This document shows, piece after piece, positions 34,133 to 41,528 of a DNA stretch of 43,863 nucleotides (positions are counted from its first letter, which is position 1; every line of letters begins with the position of its first letter). A program made the position numbers and the translations under genes. The DNA is taken from contig JAVEXO010000022.1 of the NCBI GenBank assembly GCA_034003955.1, positions 1 to 43,863 of the forward strand, in the 5' to 3' direction. Under the pieces are notes generated by a model. It was given only the letters and a program-made list of their open reading frames with translations, had not been told where the DNA came from and did not search any database. This DNA is from SZUA-370 sp034003955 (lineage in GTDB: Bacteria; Spirochaetota; Spirochaetia; Treponematales; UBA12059).

Positions 34133-34771
34133 TCAAAAATCAAAGGCTGATGGGCAGAGCAAGGCTAGAGGGCAGTCTGTACAGAGGGGTTTCCGTGCCT
34201 TGCACACATATTTGCCATGACGATTCAGGGCGTAGGAGAACGCCGTCCACTTTGATTCCGGTAACAATGAGCCTATCATGCGTTCGCTTCTGGCAGGATT
34301 ATCGGTGGGAGCCAGGCCAAGTCTTCTAGCCGTCCTTAAAACATGGGTATCTACGACTATGCCTGGCTTTCCATAACAGACGCTTACAATAAGATTTGCT
34401 GTCTTTCTGCCTACGCCCGGTAGTTTTACCAGTTCGTCTATCGTGTCCGGGACCCTGTTGCCATACTCTGTGCATAGCAAGCCCGCCGTCGCTATTATAT
34501 TGGCCGCCTTCATCCTGTAGAAACCTATCGTTCTAATAAGGCTTTCTACATCAAATTGTTCCGCAGCGGCGAGGCTGGCAGGGTCAGGATAGGCTTCAAA
34601 GAGGGCGGGGGTAGCCTTGTTTACCTGTTCGTCGGTGCATTGAGCGGATAGAATCACAGAGACAAGGAGTTCGAAGCACGAATGGTGCATGAGAGCCGAA
34701 CCCTCATCTGGCCAGTTTGAGACGAGTGTGTCATATATGGATTGGACCCTTATGCTGCTTGCTTGGCTCAT
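34133..34771 (-). CDS. nth: Endonuclease III (base-excision DNA glycosylase/AP lyase)
   Basis: This 212-residue enzyme removes oxidised pyrimidines and cuts the abasic site. The helix-hairpin-helix is LPGVGRKTANLIVS with catalytic Lys123; Asp141 in VDTHVLRTARRLG completes the active site. The C-terminal 4Fe-4S ligands have the exact spacing C-x6-C-x2-C-x5-C (CKARKPLCTDCPLALLC). Starting at 34771 (MSQASSIRVQ) gives the length of E. coli Nth; in-frame codons up to 34831 would extend it with non-family sequence. It precedes recQ on the same strand. Confidence 0.95.
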   Translation of the reverse strand: MSQASSIRVQSIYDTLVSNWPDEGSALMHHSCFELLVSVILSAQCTDEQVNKATPALFEAYPDPASLAAAEQFDVESLIRTIGFYRMKAANIIATAGLLCTEYGNRVPDTIDELVKLPGVGRKTANLIVSVCYGKPGIVVDTHVLRTARRLGLAPTDNPARSERMIGSLLPESKWTAFSYALNRHGKYVCKARKPLCTDCPLALLCPSAFDF

Positions 34772-34830
34772 GGGTATAGTATGGCATCGCCTTAGCATCG
34801 TTCTCAAGTGCTTGGTATGTAAAAAGCTCA

Positions 34831-34859
34831 TTGCGAAGACTCGTCCTGAGTCCTATAAT
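34831..34859 (+). promoter_or_regulatory. Promoter of the secreted-protein gene
   Basis: TTGCGA (34831-34836), a 17-base spacer and a perfect TATAAT (34854-34859) form a good sigma-70 promoter. Transcription should begin near 34866, just before the first of two leader hairpins. Confidence 0.65.
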
Positions 34860-34867
34860 GGTTATAT

Positions 34868-34921
34868 CGAACGATGTTGTTCACGCACCGTCGTTCGGTT
34901 CCGGGCGTGGATTCCCGGAAC
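34868..34921 (+). promoter_or_regulatory. Two adjoining hairpins in the leader of the secreted-protein gene
   Basis: CGAACGA (34868-34874) pairs with TCGTTCG (34891-34897). Immediately after, GTTCCGGG (34898-34905) pairs perfectly with CCCGGAAC (34914-34921). The pair fills the predicted 5' leader from its first bases to nine bases before the GGAGGA ribosome-binding site. Such structures can protect mRNA from decay or control access of ribosomes. Confidence 0.6.
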
Positions 34922-34939
34922 GCCGGCATGGAGGAACGC

Positions 34940-35374
34940 ATGAGAAGAACAATTATGGTACTCGCGGTTTTTTTCCTGGTAGCAGGCGCTACTATGGTCT
35001 TTGCTCAGAGCGAGTCTGCGCCTAAGGGCCTGGAAACATCGATACGGGTTGAATCAGATATCTATCCCGTGCGTGTAGACGTGTCAAGGATTTATGCCCA
35101 TGGGCAAGGATACAGGGTTGTTTACAGGAAAGGGTCGGCTTCCTTTGCCGAACTCTATATTCCAGCAAGCTGGTTCAACGCAGGGAGCAAGGCCATACTG
35201 GTTCGTGGTATTGGACCCCAGTATCCGTATATGGTCGTCTACTACAAGTCAGACGGAAGTTTTAGCCATGTCAAGTTGTTTGCCATGAGCAACATGAAGG
35301 ATTCGTCCTGGGGCGTCATAGAAGGCGATCCAGGTGATAAGTTCAAGGTCGAGGCTCTCAAGCTGGAATTCTAG
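34940..35374 (+). CDS. Secreted protein of unknown function
   Basis: ATG 34940, ten bases after GGAGGA, gives a 144-residue protein with a signal peptide (MRRTIMVLAVFFLVAGATMV, then FAQSES; cleavage probably after FAQ or FA). The mature part looks beta-rich (YPVRVDVSRIYAHGQGYRVV, ASFAELYIPASWF, YPYMVVYYKSDGSFSHVKLF). It contains no Cys, so it is not a lipoprotein. I do not recognise the family. A strong promoter and structured leader suggest high expression. nrnA follows after 39 bases, possibly in the same transcript. Confidence 0.75.
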   Translation: MRRTIMVLAVFFLVAGATMVFAQSESAPKGLETSIRVESDIYPVRVDVSRIYAHGQGYRVVYRKGSASFAELYIPASWFNAGSKAILVRGIGPQYPYMVVYYKSDGSFSHVKLFAMSNMKDSSWGVIEGDPGDKFKVEALKLEF

Positions 35375-35413
35375 GGCAGAAACCGACCGCATCATCGTCA
35401 GATTGGATACTAT

Positions 35414-36412
35414 GTGACTCTCAGTTCTAAAATAATCGATTCGGGAGTGCTGGCATTCCTGAGCGCATACTCGACGTATATCATCGTCGGCCACAAGGAG
35501 CCAGATGGTGATTGTCTAGGAAGTCAACTTGCCCTCGCTTCGTTCCTGGAGCGCAGGGGCAAGAAGGCTGTCTTATTGTCTTCCGGGCCGTTCTCGAGGA
35601 CTGAAATCGCACAATACGCGCCACTGTTCAGCGACACCCTGGATGCGGCATCTATTGCGGGTGAGAGTACGGCAATAGTCGTCATGGATTGCTCATCCTT
35701 GTCCAGGATAGGTGCGATTAGCGAATGCTTGCCTGAGGGTTTGCCTGTGGCCTTCATAGACCACCACGCCTCTGGAGAAGCAACGGGAGAGGTGCGCCTG
35801 GTAGACCCCCATGCACCTGCCGTTACATACATAGTCCAAGGCATCATCGAGGCAGCCTCCGATGCACCAAGCAAGGAAGAGGCCGAGTTGCTCCTGTTTG
35901 GGCTTTGTACCGATACCGGTTTCTTCAGGCACCTGGACGAGACTTCCAGCGATGTATTCTCATCTGTTGGCCGCCTGTTGGAGGCCGGTGCCTCGCCTAA
36001 ACACGCTTTTGACATGATGAATGGCGGCAAACCATTCGAGTCGAGGAAGCTGATGGGTGAACTGCTAGCCAGGGCCGAGACGTATTATGATGGCAAGCTT
36101 ATAATAACGAGCATGAATATGGAGATGCAGCAGCGCTACGGTCTTGTAGGTCGCGATTCTGATATGCTGTACCAGCTGCTGCTCACCGTTTCAGGCATGG
36201 AGGTGGCAGTCGTCGTCAGGCAAGAGAGCGAACATGACTGCACCGTTGGTTTCCGCTCCAGGGCAACTGTCGACGTCGGCGCCATAGCGGCATCCTTTGG
36301 TGGTGGAGGGCACAGGCTGGCCGCCGGGCTTCATCTTCCCGGACAGTCCGATGCCATTGTCGATCGTGTCATAGCGACATTCAAGGCGGTATTTGAAGGG
36401 ACTACGACGTAA
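35414..36412 (+). CDS. nrnA: DHH/DHHA1-family phosphoesterase, NrnA-type
   Basis: This 332-residue protein fits NrnA, which degrades nano-RNA (short oligoribonucleotides) and 3'-phosphoadenosine 5'-phosphate. Manganese-site motifs are GHKEPDGDCLGSQLAL, VVMDCSS, FIDHHASG (the DHH motif) and LCTDTGFF. The DHHA1 nucleotide-binding motif GGGGHRLAAG is near the C-terminus. The start is GTG 35414 with only a weak ribosome-binding site. A pGpG-degrading role, which would link to c-di-GMP turnover, is known for some relatives and is possible here. A TTGTAAC array and a terminator follow the stop. Confidence 0.9.
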   Translation: MTLSSKIIDSGVLAFLSAYSTYIIVGHKEPDGDCLGSQLALASFLERRGKKAVLLSSGPFSRTEIAQYAPLFSDTLDAASIAGESTAIVVMDCSSLSRIGAISECLPEGLPVAFIDHHASGEATGEVRLVDPHAPAVTYIVQGIIEAASDAPSKEEAELLLFGLCTDTGFFRHLDETSSDVFSSVGRLLEAGASPKHAFDMMNGGKPFESRKLMGELLARAETYYDGKLIITSMNMEMQQRYGLVGRDSDMLYQLLLTVSGMEVAVVVRQESEHDCTVGFRSRATVDVGAIAASFGGGGHRLAAGLHLPGQSDAIVDRVIATFKAVFEGTTT

Positions 36413-36416
36413 TGGT

Positions 36417-36456
36417 TTGTAACGTCTTGTAACACTGCTTTGTAACGCATTGTAAC
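36417..36456 (+). repeat. Array of four TTGTAAC heptamers
   Basis: TTGTAAC occurs at 36417, 36427, 36440 and 36450, spaced 10, 13 and 10 bases, in the 58 bases between the nrnA stop and its terminator. The 10-base phase places each pair on one face of the helix. A DNA-binding protein recognising direct repeats is the simplest reading. It is too short and irregular for a CRISPR array. Confidence 0.75.
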
Positions 36457-36470
36457 AATATGCATACACG

Positions 36471-36501
36471 CGACTTGAACTCTGTTCGAGTCGCTTTTTT
36501 T
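36471..36501 (+). terminator. Intrinsic terminator after nrnA
   Basis: CGACTTGAAC (36471-36480) pairs with GTTCGAGTCG (36484-36493) around a 3-base loop, with one G-U pair. It is followed by C and seven T residues. It ends the transcript of the secreted-protein gene and nrnA. Confidence 0.9.
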
Positions 36502-36543
36502 ATTCCTGTTGATGTGCTCCCGTGCGTATAGCCTTAAGTGTGC

Positions 36544-36606
36544 GTAGAGGCAGATCTTATAGCGGTACTCAAGTTGAGCCTCTACAAGCCAATGGTGGGT
36601 TTTTTT
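36544..36606 (+). ncRNA. Structured intergenic stretch ending in a T-run: possible small RNA or attenuator
   Basis: GTAGAGGC (36544-36551) pairs with GCCTCTAC (36578-36585), with a smaller dyad (CTCAA/TTGAG) inside. Fifteen bases later comes a seven-T run (36600-36606). A weak TATAGC box at 36527-36532 could start transcription just before the stem. The 229 bases from 36502 to 36730 hold no convincing gene. It may be a short independent RNA or a leader that ends transcription early before the sigma-like gene. No known riboswitch class was recognised. Confidence 0.35.
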
Positions 36607-36730
36607 GCTAAGTCCTAAAGGAGTCGGTACGGTTCGTGCATGGGGTCAGACATAGACGTTCATGATGCAACGCTGTAGATGCCCCGTATGGAACCATGTC
36701 GTCTTGTCTGTACAAAGTGGAGGGCAGCGC

Positions 36731-37597
36731 ATGAAGGATGTAAGCCTGGATGATCTTGTTATGCGTGAAAAACAGGGTGATGAAAAACTAAAGAATGTAA
36801 TACTCGAGCGCATAGCCCAGGATGTCTACAGGAGACCCCGTGTGTATGGTTGTAATTCTGAGGACGATGTTGGCGAGATATTTGAACGGTACTGGACCAG
36901 GATAAACGCCCTTGTAGATCGCTACGAGGATAAAGGCTGCGGTTTCGAGTCTTTTGTAATAGCATCAATACGTTACATGGCTCTGTCTATAAGAAGAAGG
37001 AATGCCAGGGCTTTTGACCGCGAGGGTGTATACAAGGATGCCATCAAGGCCGAAATCATGGTCGATATCGAGGAGCATACTGATCTTGGGCTCGAGTTAC
37101 GGCAGAGGAGGAGTATAGCCGGCTTCCCGAGTCTAGAAGACAAGGGTATATGCGCGCAGGCGTTTAGGCATCGCATGCTGTTTATATGTATAAAATGTGC
37201 CAATCTGATTGACGATGGCGACGCCGAGAAGATAGCAAGCTGTGTAGGTCTGGATCTCGATGAATTGCTAAGCGCTCTTAGGAGAGCCAGGGAGAACGGC
37301 CTTGGCCTGAGACGTCGTACATCGGTGCGAAGACGCGGTAGAGATGCCGCCTGGCTCAGGATGGGTGCGTCCACCAGACGTCTTGTCAGGGAGGTCGATG
37401 CCGGTACCAGGGACTGTCTGTCAAAAGCCATAGACAGGGACCGTGGCCTCTACAAGAGCGCCATAGGCCATATTGCCAAGGCTACGCCCATTCTTTCTAA
37501 TAAGGCCGTAGCAGAGCTTTTAGGTGTTCCCAAGGGCACAGTCGATTGTGGCGTTCGCCGCTTGATGCATCAATATGGAAGCCTGTATCCTGAATAG
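36731..37597 (+). CDS. Divergent sigma-70-like protein
   Basis: ATG 36731, six bases after GGAGGG, gives 288 residues. Residues about 43-92 resemble sigma region 2 (DDVGEIFERYWTRINALVDR, then GFESFVIASIRYMALSIRRR). The C-terminal part, about 255-280, is a region-4-like helix-turn-helix (LSNKAVAELLGVPKGTVDCG). The middle (about 100-245) is helical and very rich in Arg, with no clear domain. The -10 recognition residues are not obvious, so it may be an altered sigma factor or a regulator derived from one. rdgB follows after 29 bases in the same direction. I do not recognise a named family. Confidence 0.65.
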   Translation: MKDVSLDDLVMREKQGDEKLKNVILERIAQDVYRRPRVYGCNSEDDVGEIFERYWTRINALVDRYEDKGCGFESFVIASIRYMALSIRRRNARAFDREGVYKDAIKAEIMVDIEEHTDLGLELRQRRSIAGFPSLEDKGICAQAFRHRMLFICIKCANLIDDGDAEKIASCVGLDLDELLSALRRARENGLGLRRRTSVRRRGRDAAWLRMGASTRRLVREVDAGTRDCLSKAIDRDRGLYKSAIGHIAKATPILSNKAVAELLGVPKGTVDCGVRRLMHQYGSLYPE

Positions 37598-37626
37598 AGC
37601 ATCGATAGGATGCGTATGGAGGAGCA

Positions 37627-38226
37627 ATGCTTTTGTATCTGGCTAGCAATAACGCCCACAAACTTCAAGAGATACGCCCGGCACTCGCGGGGGTCGAAGT
37701 GCTGACGCCTCAGGATAGAGGCATAGACTTTGACTTTCCTGAAGACGAGGCTAGTTTCATAGGCAATTCACTGGGAAAGGCATTGGCCCTGTGGAAACTT
37801 GTGAAGGCTCCCGTGTTGGCAGACGATTCGGGGCTCTGTGTAGACGCGCTAGGAGGTCGGCCTGGCGTGCATTCGGCTCGGTATGGGTCTGTTGATGGGA
37901 TTACTCCTTTGGATGCCACCGTCAGAAATACAATGCTACTTGACGAGATGAAGGATCAAGCAGATCGTTCTTGTCGATTCGTCTGTTGCATGAGCCTCGT
38001 TCTTTCTCCTGACAGGGTCATGACAGTCCAGGAGACTTGCGAGGGCATCCTTCTCGATGAACCACGTGGCAAGGGAGGCTTTGGTTACGATCCTGTCGTC
38101 TACCTGCCTGCTCTAGGCAAGAGCATTGCCGAACTGTCCATGGAAGAAAAAAATCGTGTTTCCCACCGTGGTCGTGCTCTGGCGATTATGGCGGCGTTGA
38201 TTGTCAGGCTGAGCCAAGGAGCATAG
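37627..38226 (+). CDS. rdgB: XTP/dITP diphosphatase (RdgB/HAM1 family)
   Basis: This 199-residue enzyme hydrolyses dITP, XTP and related non-standard nucleotides, keeping them out of DNA. The N-terminal LASNNAHKLQEI is the substrate-binding motif. ADDSGLCVDALGGRPGVHSA contains the catalytic Asp and metal site. EPRGKGGFGYDPVVYLP and SHRGRALAIM complete the family pattern. GGAGGA precedes the ATG. It is the last + strand gene before a bidirectional terminator. Confidence 0.96.
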   Translation: MLLYLASNNAHKLQEIRPALAGVEVLTPQDRGIDFDFPEDEASFIGNSLGKALALWKLVKAPVLADDSGLCVDALGGRPGVHSARYGSVDGITPLDATVRNTMLLDEMKDQADRSCRFVCCMSLVLSPDRVMTVQETCEGILLDEPRGKGGFGYDPVVYLPALGKSIAELSMEEKNRVSHRGRALAIMAALIVRLSQGA

Positions 38227-38245
38227 ACCCATGGTCTGAGGGGAC

Positions 38246-38283
38246 AAAAAAGCCGGCCTGCCCCTGGGGGAGTGCCGGCTTTC
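38246..38283. terminator. Bidirectional intrinsic terminator between rdgB and rpmE
   Basis: A-rich AAAAAAGCCGGC (38246-38257) and GCCGGCTTTCG (38274 on) form a stem with a 16-base loop. Seen from rpmE (- strand) the stem is followed by six T residues, which is strong; from rdgB the T-run is shorter (TTTCGTTT). It serves both convergent transcripts. Confidence 0.88.
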
Positions 38284-38342
38284 GTTTCGGGACATGTAGG
38301 CCTGGAGGGCCCAATGGCCACCATGTCATGCGACGCGGCGCA

Positions 38343-38546
38343 TCATTCCTTGATGCCGTACTTCTTTCGGAAACGGTCTATGCGTCCTGCGGTGTCGACG
38401 AGTTTCTGCTTGCCGGTAAAGAAAGGGTGGCAGGCGGAGCAAATTTCCACCTGAATATTCTTTACCGTCGAACGGGTCTCAATGACATTGCCGCACGCGC
38501 ACGTGATCGTTGTGAGCTCGTACTTAGGGTGTATCCCGCTCTTCAT
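38343..38546 (-). CDS. rpmE: Ribosomal protein bL31, zinc-binding form
   Basis: This 67-residue protein of the large ribosomal subunit begins MKSGIHPKYELTTITCACG. Cys16, Cys18, Cys36 and Cys39 (CSACHPF) form the zinc site, so it is the C+ type rather than the zinc-independent paralogue. The family motif HPFFTGKQKLVDTAGRIDRF is complete. AAGGAG precedes the ATG. The rho-rpmE order is a common bacterial arrangement. Confidence 0.97.
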   Translation of the reverse strand: MKSGIHPKYELTTITCACGNVIETRSTVKNIQVEICSACHPFFTGKQKLVDTAGRIDRFRKKYGIKE

Positions 38547-38562
38547 AGTGATCTCCTTGCGC

Positions 38563-38589
38563 GCCGGTCATGCTTGCCAGAATACCGGC
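38563..38589 (-). promoter_or_regulatory. Hairpin in the rho-rpmE gap, possible rpmE leader element
   Basis: GCCGGT and ACCGGC form a 6-bp stem with a 15-base loop, ending just upstream of the rpmE ribosome-binding site (AAGGAG on the - strand). Ribosomal proteins often control their own mRNA through such leaders, and L31 does so in E. coli. There is no T-run, so it is not a terminator. Confidence 0.35.
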
Positions 38590-38623
38590 TGTATGACGGC
38601 TATTAATTTCTTGCCTGTTTGAT

Positions 38624-40333
38624 TCAAGAATCGCCCATTGGCGTGTTCATGGACCGTAGGAAGGCCTCATTATTCTTAGTTTTGGACATCTTGTCAATGA
38701 GCAGCTCAGTAGCCTCAAGATCGTCCATAGGGCTTAAAGCCTTGCGTAGTATCCAAATCTTCTGTAATTCATCTGAAGGAAGGAGCAATTCTTCTTTGCG
38801 GGTGCTGGATTTCTTGACGTTTATTGCAGGGAAGAGCCTGCGGTCAGACATCCTTCTGTCAAGGTTTATTTCCATGTTACCCGTGCCCTTGAACTCCTCA
38901 AAGATGACCTCATCCATCCTCGAGCCGGTATCTACCAGGGCCGTGGCTATGATGCTCAGCGATCCACCGCCTTCTATATTGCGCGCCGCTCCAAAGAAGC
39001 GTTTTGGCTTGTGCAGGGCGTTAGAGTCTACACCACCTGAAAGTATCTTGCCGCTCGTTGGCACCGTCTGGTTGTACGCACGGGCGAGGCGGGTTATGGA
39101 ATCAAGCAGTATGACGACATCCTTGCCGTGCTCTACAAGGCGCTTTGCCTTATCAAGGACCATCTCAGATACCTGTACATGCCGTGTTGCCTGCTCATCG
39201 AATGTAGAAGAGATGACCTCCGCCTTGACGGTACGCTCCATGTCGGTCACTTCCTCGGGTCTCTCGTCAATGAGGAGGACGATGAGGTAGACCTCTGGGT
39301 GGTTTGCCGTAATAGCGTTAGCTATCTTCTGGAGCAGTATCGTTTTACCGGTTTTAGGCGGTGACACGATAAGGGCACGCTGGCCCTTTCCTATGGGGCA
39401 GAACAGGTTGATTATCCTCGTAGATGTCTCAGAGCTTGTCGTCTCAAGGTTGAATCGCTCTTCTGGATAGAGCGGCGTAAGGTTTTCAAAGGGTATGCGG
39501 TTCTGGGCCACGGCCGGCTCGTCGAAGTTTACCTGCTCTACCCGGAGCATGGCAAAGAAGCGTTCGCCTTCCTTGGGACTGCGAATCTGACCATAGACGG
39601 TGTCGCCAGTCTTGAGGTTGAATAGCCTGATCTGAGATGGGCTTATGTAGATGTCGTCTGAGCCAGGCAGGTAGCTGTTCTGTGGAGACCTCAGAAAACC
39701 ATAGCCATCGGGGAGGATTTCCAGTGAGCCGTAGGCATAGATGATGCCGCCGCGCTCGGTGTGTGACTTGAGAACCTGGAAGATGAGTTCTTGCTTCTTT
39801 AAAACCATCATCTCTTCATGGTTGAGCCCGGTGTTGCCCCCCAGTTCACGCAGCTCCTTAAAGCCCATGCTGGTAAGCTCATTTATGGAAAGTCTTGAGC
39901 GGGAGTCGCTCTGGTCGTTCTTGGGAGCATCCTCCCTGGTCTTTTCAAAGCTCTCCTGCTTACGAACGAAGCCAGGAACGACGCTGGAGCGGCTTTCGTA
40001 GCGTGGCTCGTCGTCGTGATCGTGCCGCTGCTGGGTGTTTTGGTGACTACCGTTTTGGGAAGGATAGCCGTTATGGCCAACTGCCGTAGACGGAGCGGCA
40101 GATGGAGAGGCCGTCTCTGTCGACGTGGCATTTTCGTCCTGCCGAGATGAAGACCTTCTAACGATTCGCTTGCGGGGAGCCACGTTGGATTTAGCCCGCG
40201 GCTGGTTTTGTGTCTCTTTGTCGACGATCACTTCGTCACCAATAGGAGATGCATCGAGATCGAGTTCCCCCTGGGGTCTCGCCTCAGGCTTTTCGGACGA
40301 GTCGTCCGTCTGGCTCTTGCGTAGTATTGCCAT
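38624..40333 (-). CDS. rho: Transcription termination factor Rho with long disordered N-terminus
   Basis: Rho is a hexameric RNA helicase that ends transcription. With ATG 40333 (GGAG six bases upstream) it has 569 residues, about 150 more than E. coli Rho. Residues 1-147 are low complexity, rich in Ser, Gln, Asn, Arg and Glu. The standard protein follows: N-terminal helices (LSINELTSMGFKELRELG), cold-shock-type RNA-binding fold (EILPDGYGFLRSPQNSYLPG), then the ATPase core with Walker A SPPKTGKT, LLIDERPEEVTDMER and VVILLDSITRLARAYN. GRMDEVI-type C-terminal segments (DTGSRMDEVIFEEFKGTGN) are complete. rpmE follows. Confidence 0.96.
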   Translation of the reverse strand: MAILRKSQTDDSSEKPEARPQGELDLDASPIGDEVIVDKETQNQPRAKSNVAPRKRIVRRSSSRQDENATSTETASPSAAPSTAVGHNGYPSQNGSHQNTQQRHDHDDEPRYESRSSVVPGFVRKQESFEKTREDAPKNDQSDSRSRLSINELTSMGFKELRELGGNTGLNHEEMMVLKKQELIFQVLKSHTERGGIIYAYGSLEILPDGYGFLRSPQNSYLPGSDDIYISPSQIRLFNLKTGDTVYGQIRSPKEGERFFAMLRVEQVNFDEPAVAQNRIPFENLTPLYPEERFNLETTSSETSTRIINLFCPIGKGQRALIVSPPKTGKTILLQKIANAITANHPEVYLIVLLIDERPEEVTDMERTVKAEVISSTFDEQATRHVQVSEMVLDKAKRLVEHGKDVVILLDSITRLARAYNQTVPTSGKILSGGVDSNALHKPKRFFGAARNIEGGGSLSIIATALVDTGSRMDEVIFEEFKGTGNMEINLDRRMSDRRLFPAINVKKSSTRKEELLLPSDELQKIWILRKALSPMDDLEATELLIDKMSKTKNNEAFLRSMNTPMGDS

Positions 40334-40445
40334 CATTTTCTCCAATGCATGGTGTGGGTTGGCCGGATATGAATTCATGGCGACATGCGCCAAAGTTCAT
40401 CGCGGTCGTAAAGGCTTGTGAGACTTTCGTAGGAGAGCCTCTGAT

Positions 40446-40451
40446 ATTATA
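40446..40451 (-). promoter_or_regulatory. Perfect -10 box upstream of rho
   Basis: TATAAT on the - strand (40451-40446) lies about 110 bases before the rho start. No good -35 box stands at 16-18 bases (the sequence there is near CCTGCC), so it would need an activator or act with the upstream promoter. Confidence 0.35.
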
Positions 40452-40542
40452 TATGCTTTTCCGTTTCCGGCAGGAAGCGCGGTAGGCGAACCGTATCGCT
40501 ACACCGGCGCGCTGATTTGCGCGATCACAGACTCATACATGA

Positions 40543-40572
40543 ACGATACTCCCGGCTCAAGTGTATTGTCAA
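40543..40572 (-). promoter_or_regulatory. Candidate rho promoter with consensus -35
   Basis: On the - strand a perfect TTGACA (40572-40567), 18 bases and TATCGT (40548-40543) lie in the 276-base gap between pncC and rho. The leader would be about 200 bases long and includes a small CGCGC/GCGCG hairpin. Rho genes commonly regulate themselves through long leaders. Confidence 0.45.
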
Positions 40573-40609
40573 GCTCGATTATTACAGGCATCAAACGCCA
40601 AGGAACCCG

Positions 40610-41107
40610 TCACCGTCGACCGTACAGAGAAGCCAACATGGACATACGCCGCAAGGCATGTGCCGTTGCCGCATGGCGAACATCGGATCGTTCCCCTGAA
40701 AAGCGCATGTGTTCAGCCAGACTTGTCCCTGCTACGGTATAGGCAAACCACACGGTACCGAGCGGTTTGTCTGCAGTAGCGCCGTCAGGACCCGCTATGC
40801 CTGTGATGGCAAACGCACAATCGCTTCCAAAGAGCCGGGCCGCCCCCCGTGCCATGTCCAGGGCTGTCTCCTCCGAGACGGCTCCATGGTGCAACAGGAT
40901 GTCGGCTGAAACCCCCAGTATTCTCTCCTTTATGGTATTGGAATAGGCTACAATGCCTCCGTAAAAGAAGCGGGACGCACCGGCACCATCGGTAATAGTA
41001 GCGGCGGCCATGCCTCCCGTACACGATTCGGCGCACGAAAGGGACAATCCTAGCTCGCTCAGCATTGATGCAAGTGCCTTGGCTTCCAGGTTTAGGCTCG
41101 TGTCCAT
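40610..41107 (-). CDS. pncC: Nicotinamide-nucleotide amidase (CinA C-terminal domain, PncC)
   Basis: This 165-residue protein is the stand-alone CinA C-terminal domain. It converts nicotinamide mononucleotide to nicotinate mononucleotide in the pyridine nucleotide salvage cycle. Motifs are SCAESCTGGMAAATIT, FFYGGIVAYSNTIKERILGV, GAVSEETALDMARGA and AITGIAGPDGA, the last followed by KPLGTVWFA. There is no MoaB-like N-terminal CinA domain. ATG 41107 lies eight bases after the bactofilin stop; longer in-frame reading overlaps bactofilin. Confidence 0.92.
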   Translation of the reverse strand: MDTSLNLEAKALASMLSELGLSLSCAESCTGGMAAATITDGAGASRFFYGGIVAYSNTIKERILGVSADILLHHGAVSEETALDMARGAARLFGSDCAFAITGIAGPDGATADKPLGTVWFAYTVAGTSLAEHMRFSGERSDVRHAATAHALRRMSMLASLYGRR

Positions 41108-41115
41108 GTTGTGGT

Positions 41116-41514
41116 TCAAGTCGTGGAGACTGTCCTGTCCGCGAAGGGATCGAAGGCGGCTCCATCTCTGACCATCTCGCAACGACCCTCGAACAAGACA
41201 CCGTCTGCTATCCGTAGTTTTGCGGTTTTTACGTTGCCCCTGACCTGGGCACTAGCATGGAATTCGACCTTGTCTGCGGCCTCGAGGTCGCCTCTGACAG
41301 AACCAGCGACGATTATGCTCATGGCACGTATACGGCCAACGTTGACCGTCGCTCCACTGTCAATGTACAAGGTTCCCTTGGCGTCTATGTCGCCTTCAAA
41401 TGTTCCTCGAATCATCAGGCTTGAATCGAACTTGAGGGTTCCAGAAAAACTGGTTGTCGGCCCTAGCACCGTGGTGCTATCGGAACCGGTCTTGATTGTT
41501 GCTTGTCTCGGCAT
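41116..41514 (-). CDS. Bactofilin
   Basis: The 132-residue protein polymerises without nucleotides into cytoskeletal filaments. The core (about residues 18-105) is the bactofilin beta-helix, with repeats of about 17 residues: GTLKFDSSLMIRGTFEGDID, GTLYIDSGATVNVGRI, IIVAGSVRGDLEAADKVEFH and AQVRGNVKTAKLRIADG. Short disordered ends flank it (MPRQATIKTGSD at the start). In spirochaetes bactofilins affect cell shape and helical pitch. It lies between a TPR-like gene and pncC. Confidence 0.94.
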   Translation of the reverse strand: MPRQATIKTGSDSTTVLGPTTSFSGTLKFDSSLMIRGTFEGDIDAKGTLYIDSGATVNVGRIRAMSIIVAGSVRGDLEAADKVEFHASAQVRGNVKTAKLRIADGVLFEGRCEMVRDGAAFDPFADRTVSTT

Positions 41515-41528
41515 TGCCTACCTGTTTC

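Noticed and set aside
34868..34921. Leader hairpins as a known riboswitch
   Set aside because: No conserved riboswitch core sequence was recognised and the loops are short; only simple stems can be supported.
36417..36456. TTGTAAC repeats as a CRISPR array
   Set aside because: Repeat units are only 7 bases, spacers are 3-6 bases, and no cas genes are present.
36471..36493. GTTCGAGTC resembles the T-arm of a tRNA
   Set aside because: No acceptor stem, D-arm or anticodon arm is found upstream; the perfect fit is a terminator hairpin plus T-run.
36640..36678. Possible 12-codon leader peptide before the sigma-like gene
   Set aside because: The AAAGGAG site is about 16 bases away, too far, and no regulatory codon run is seen.
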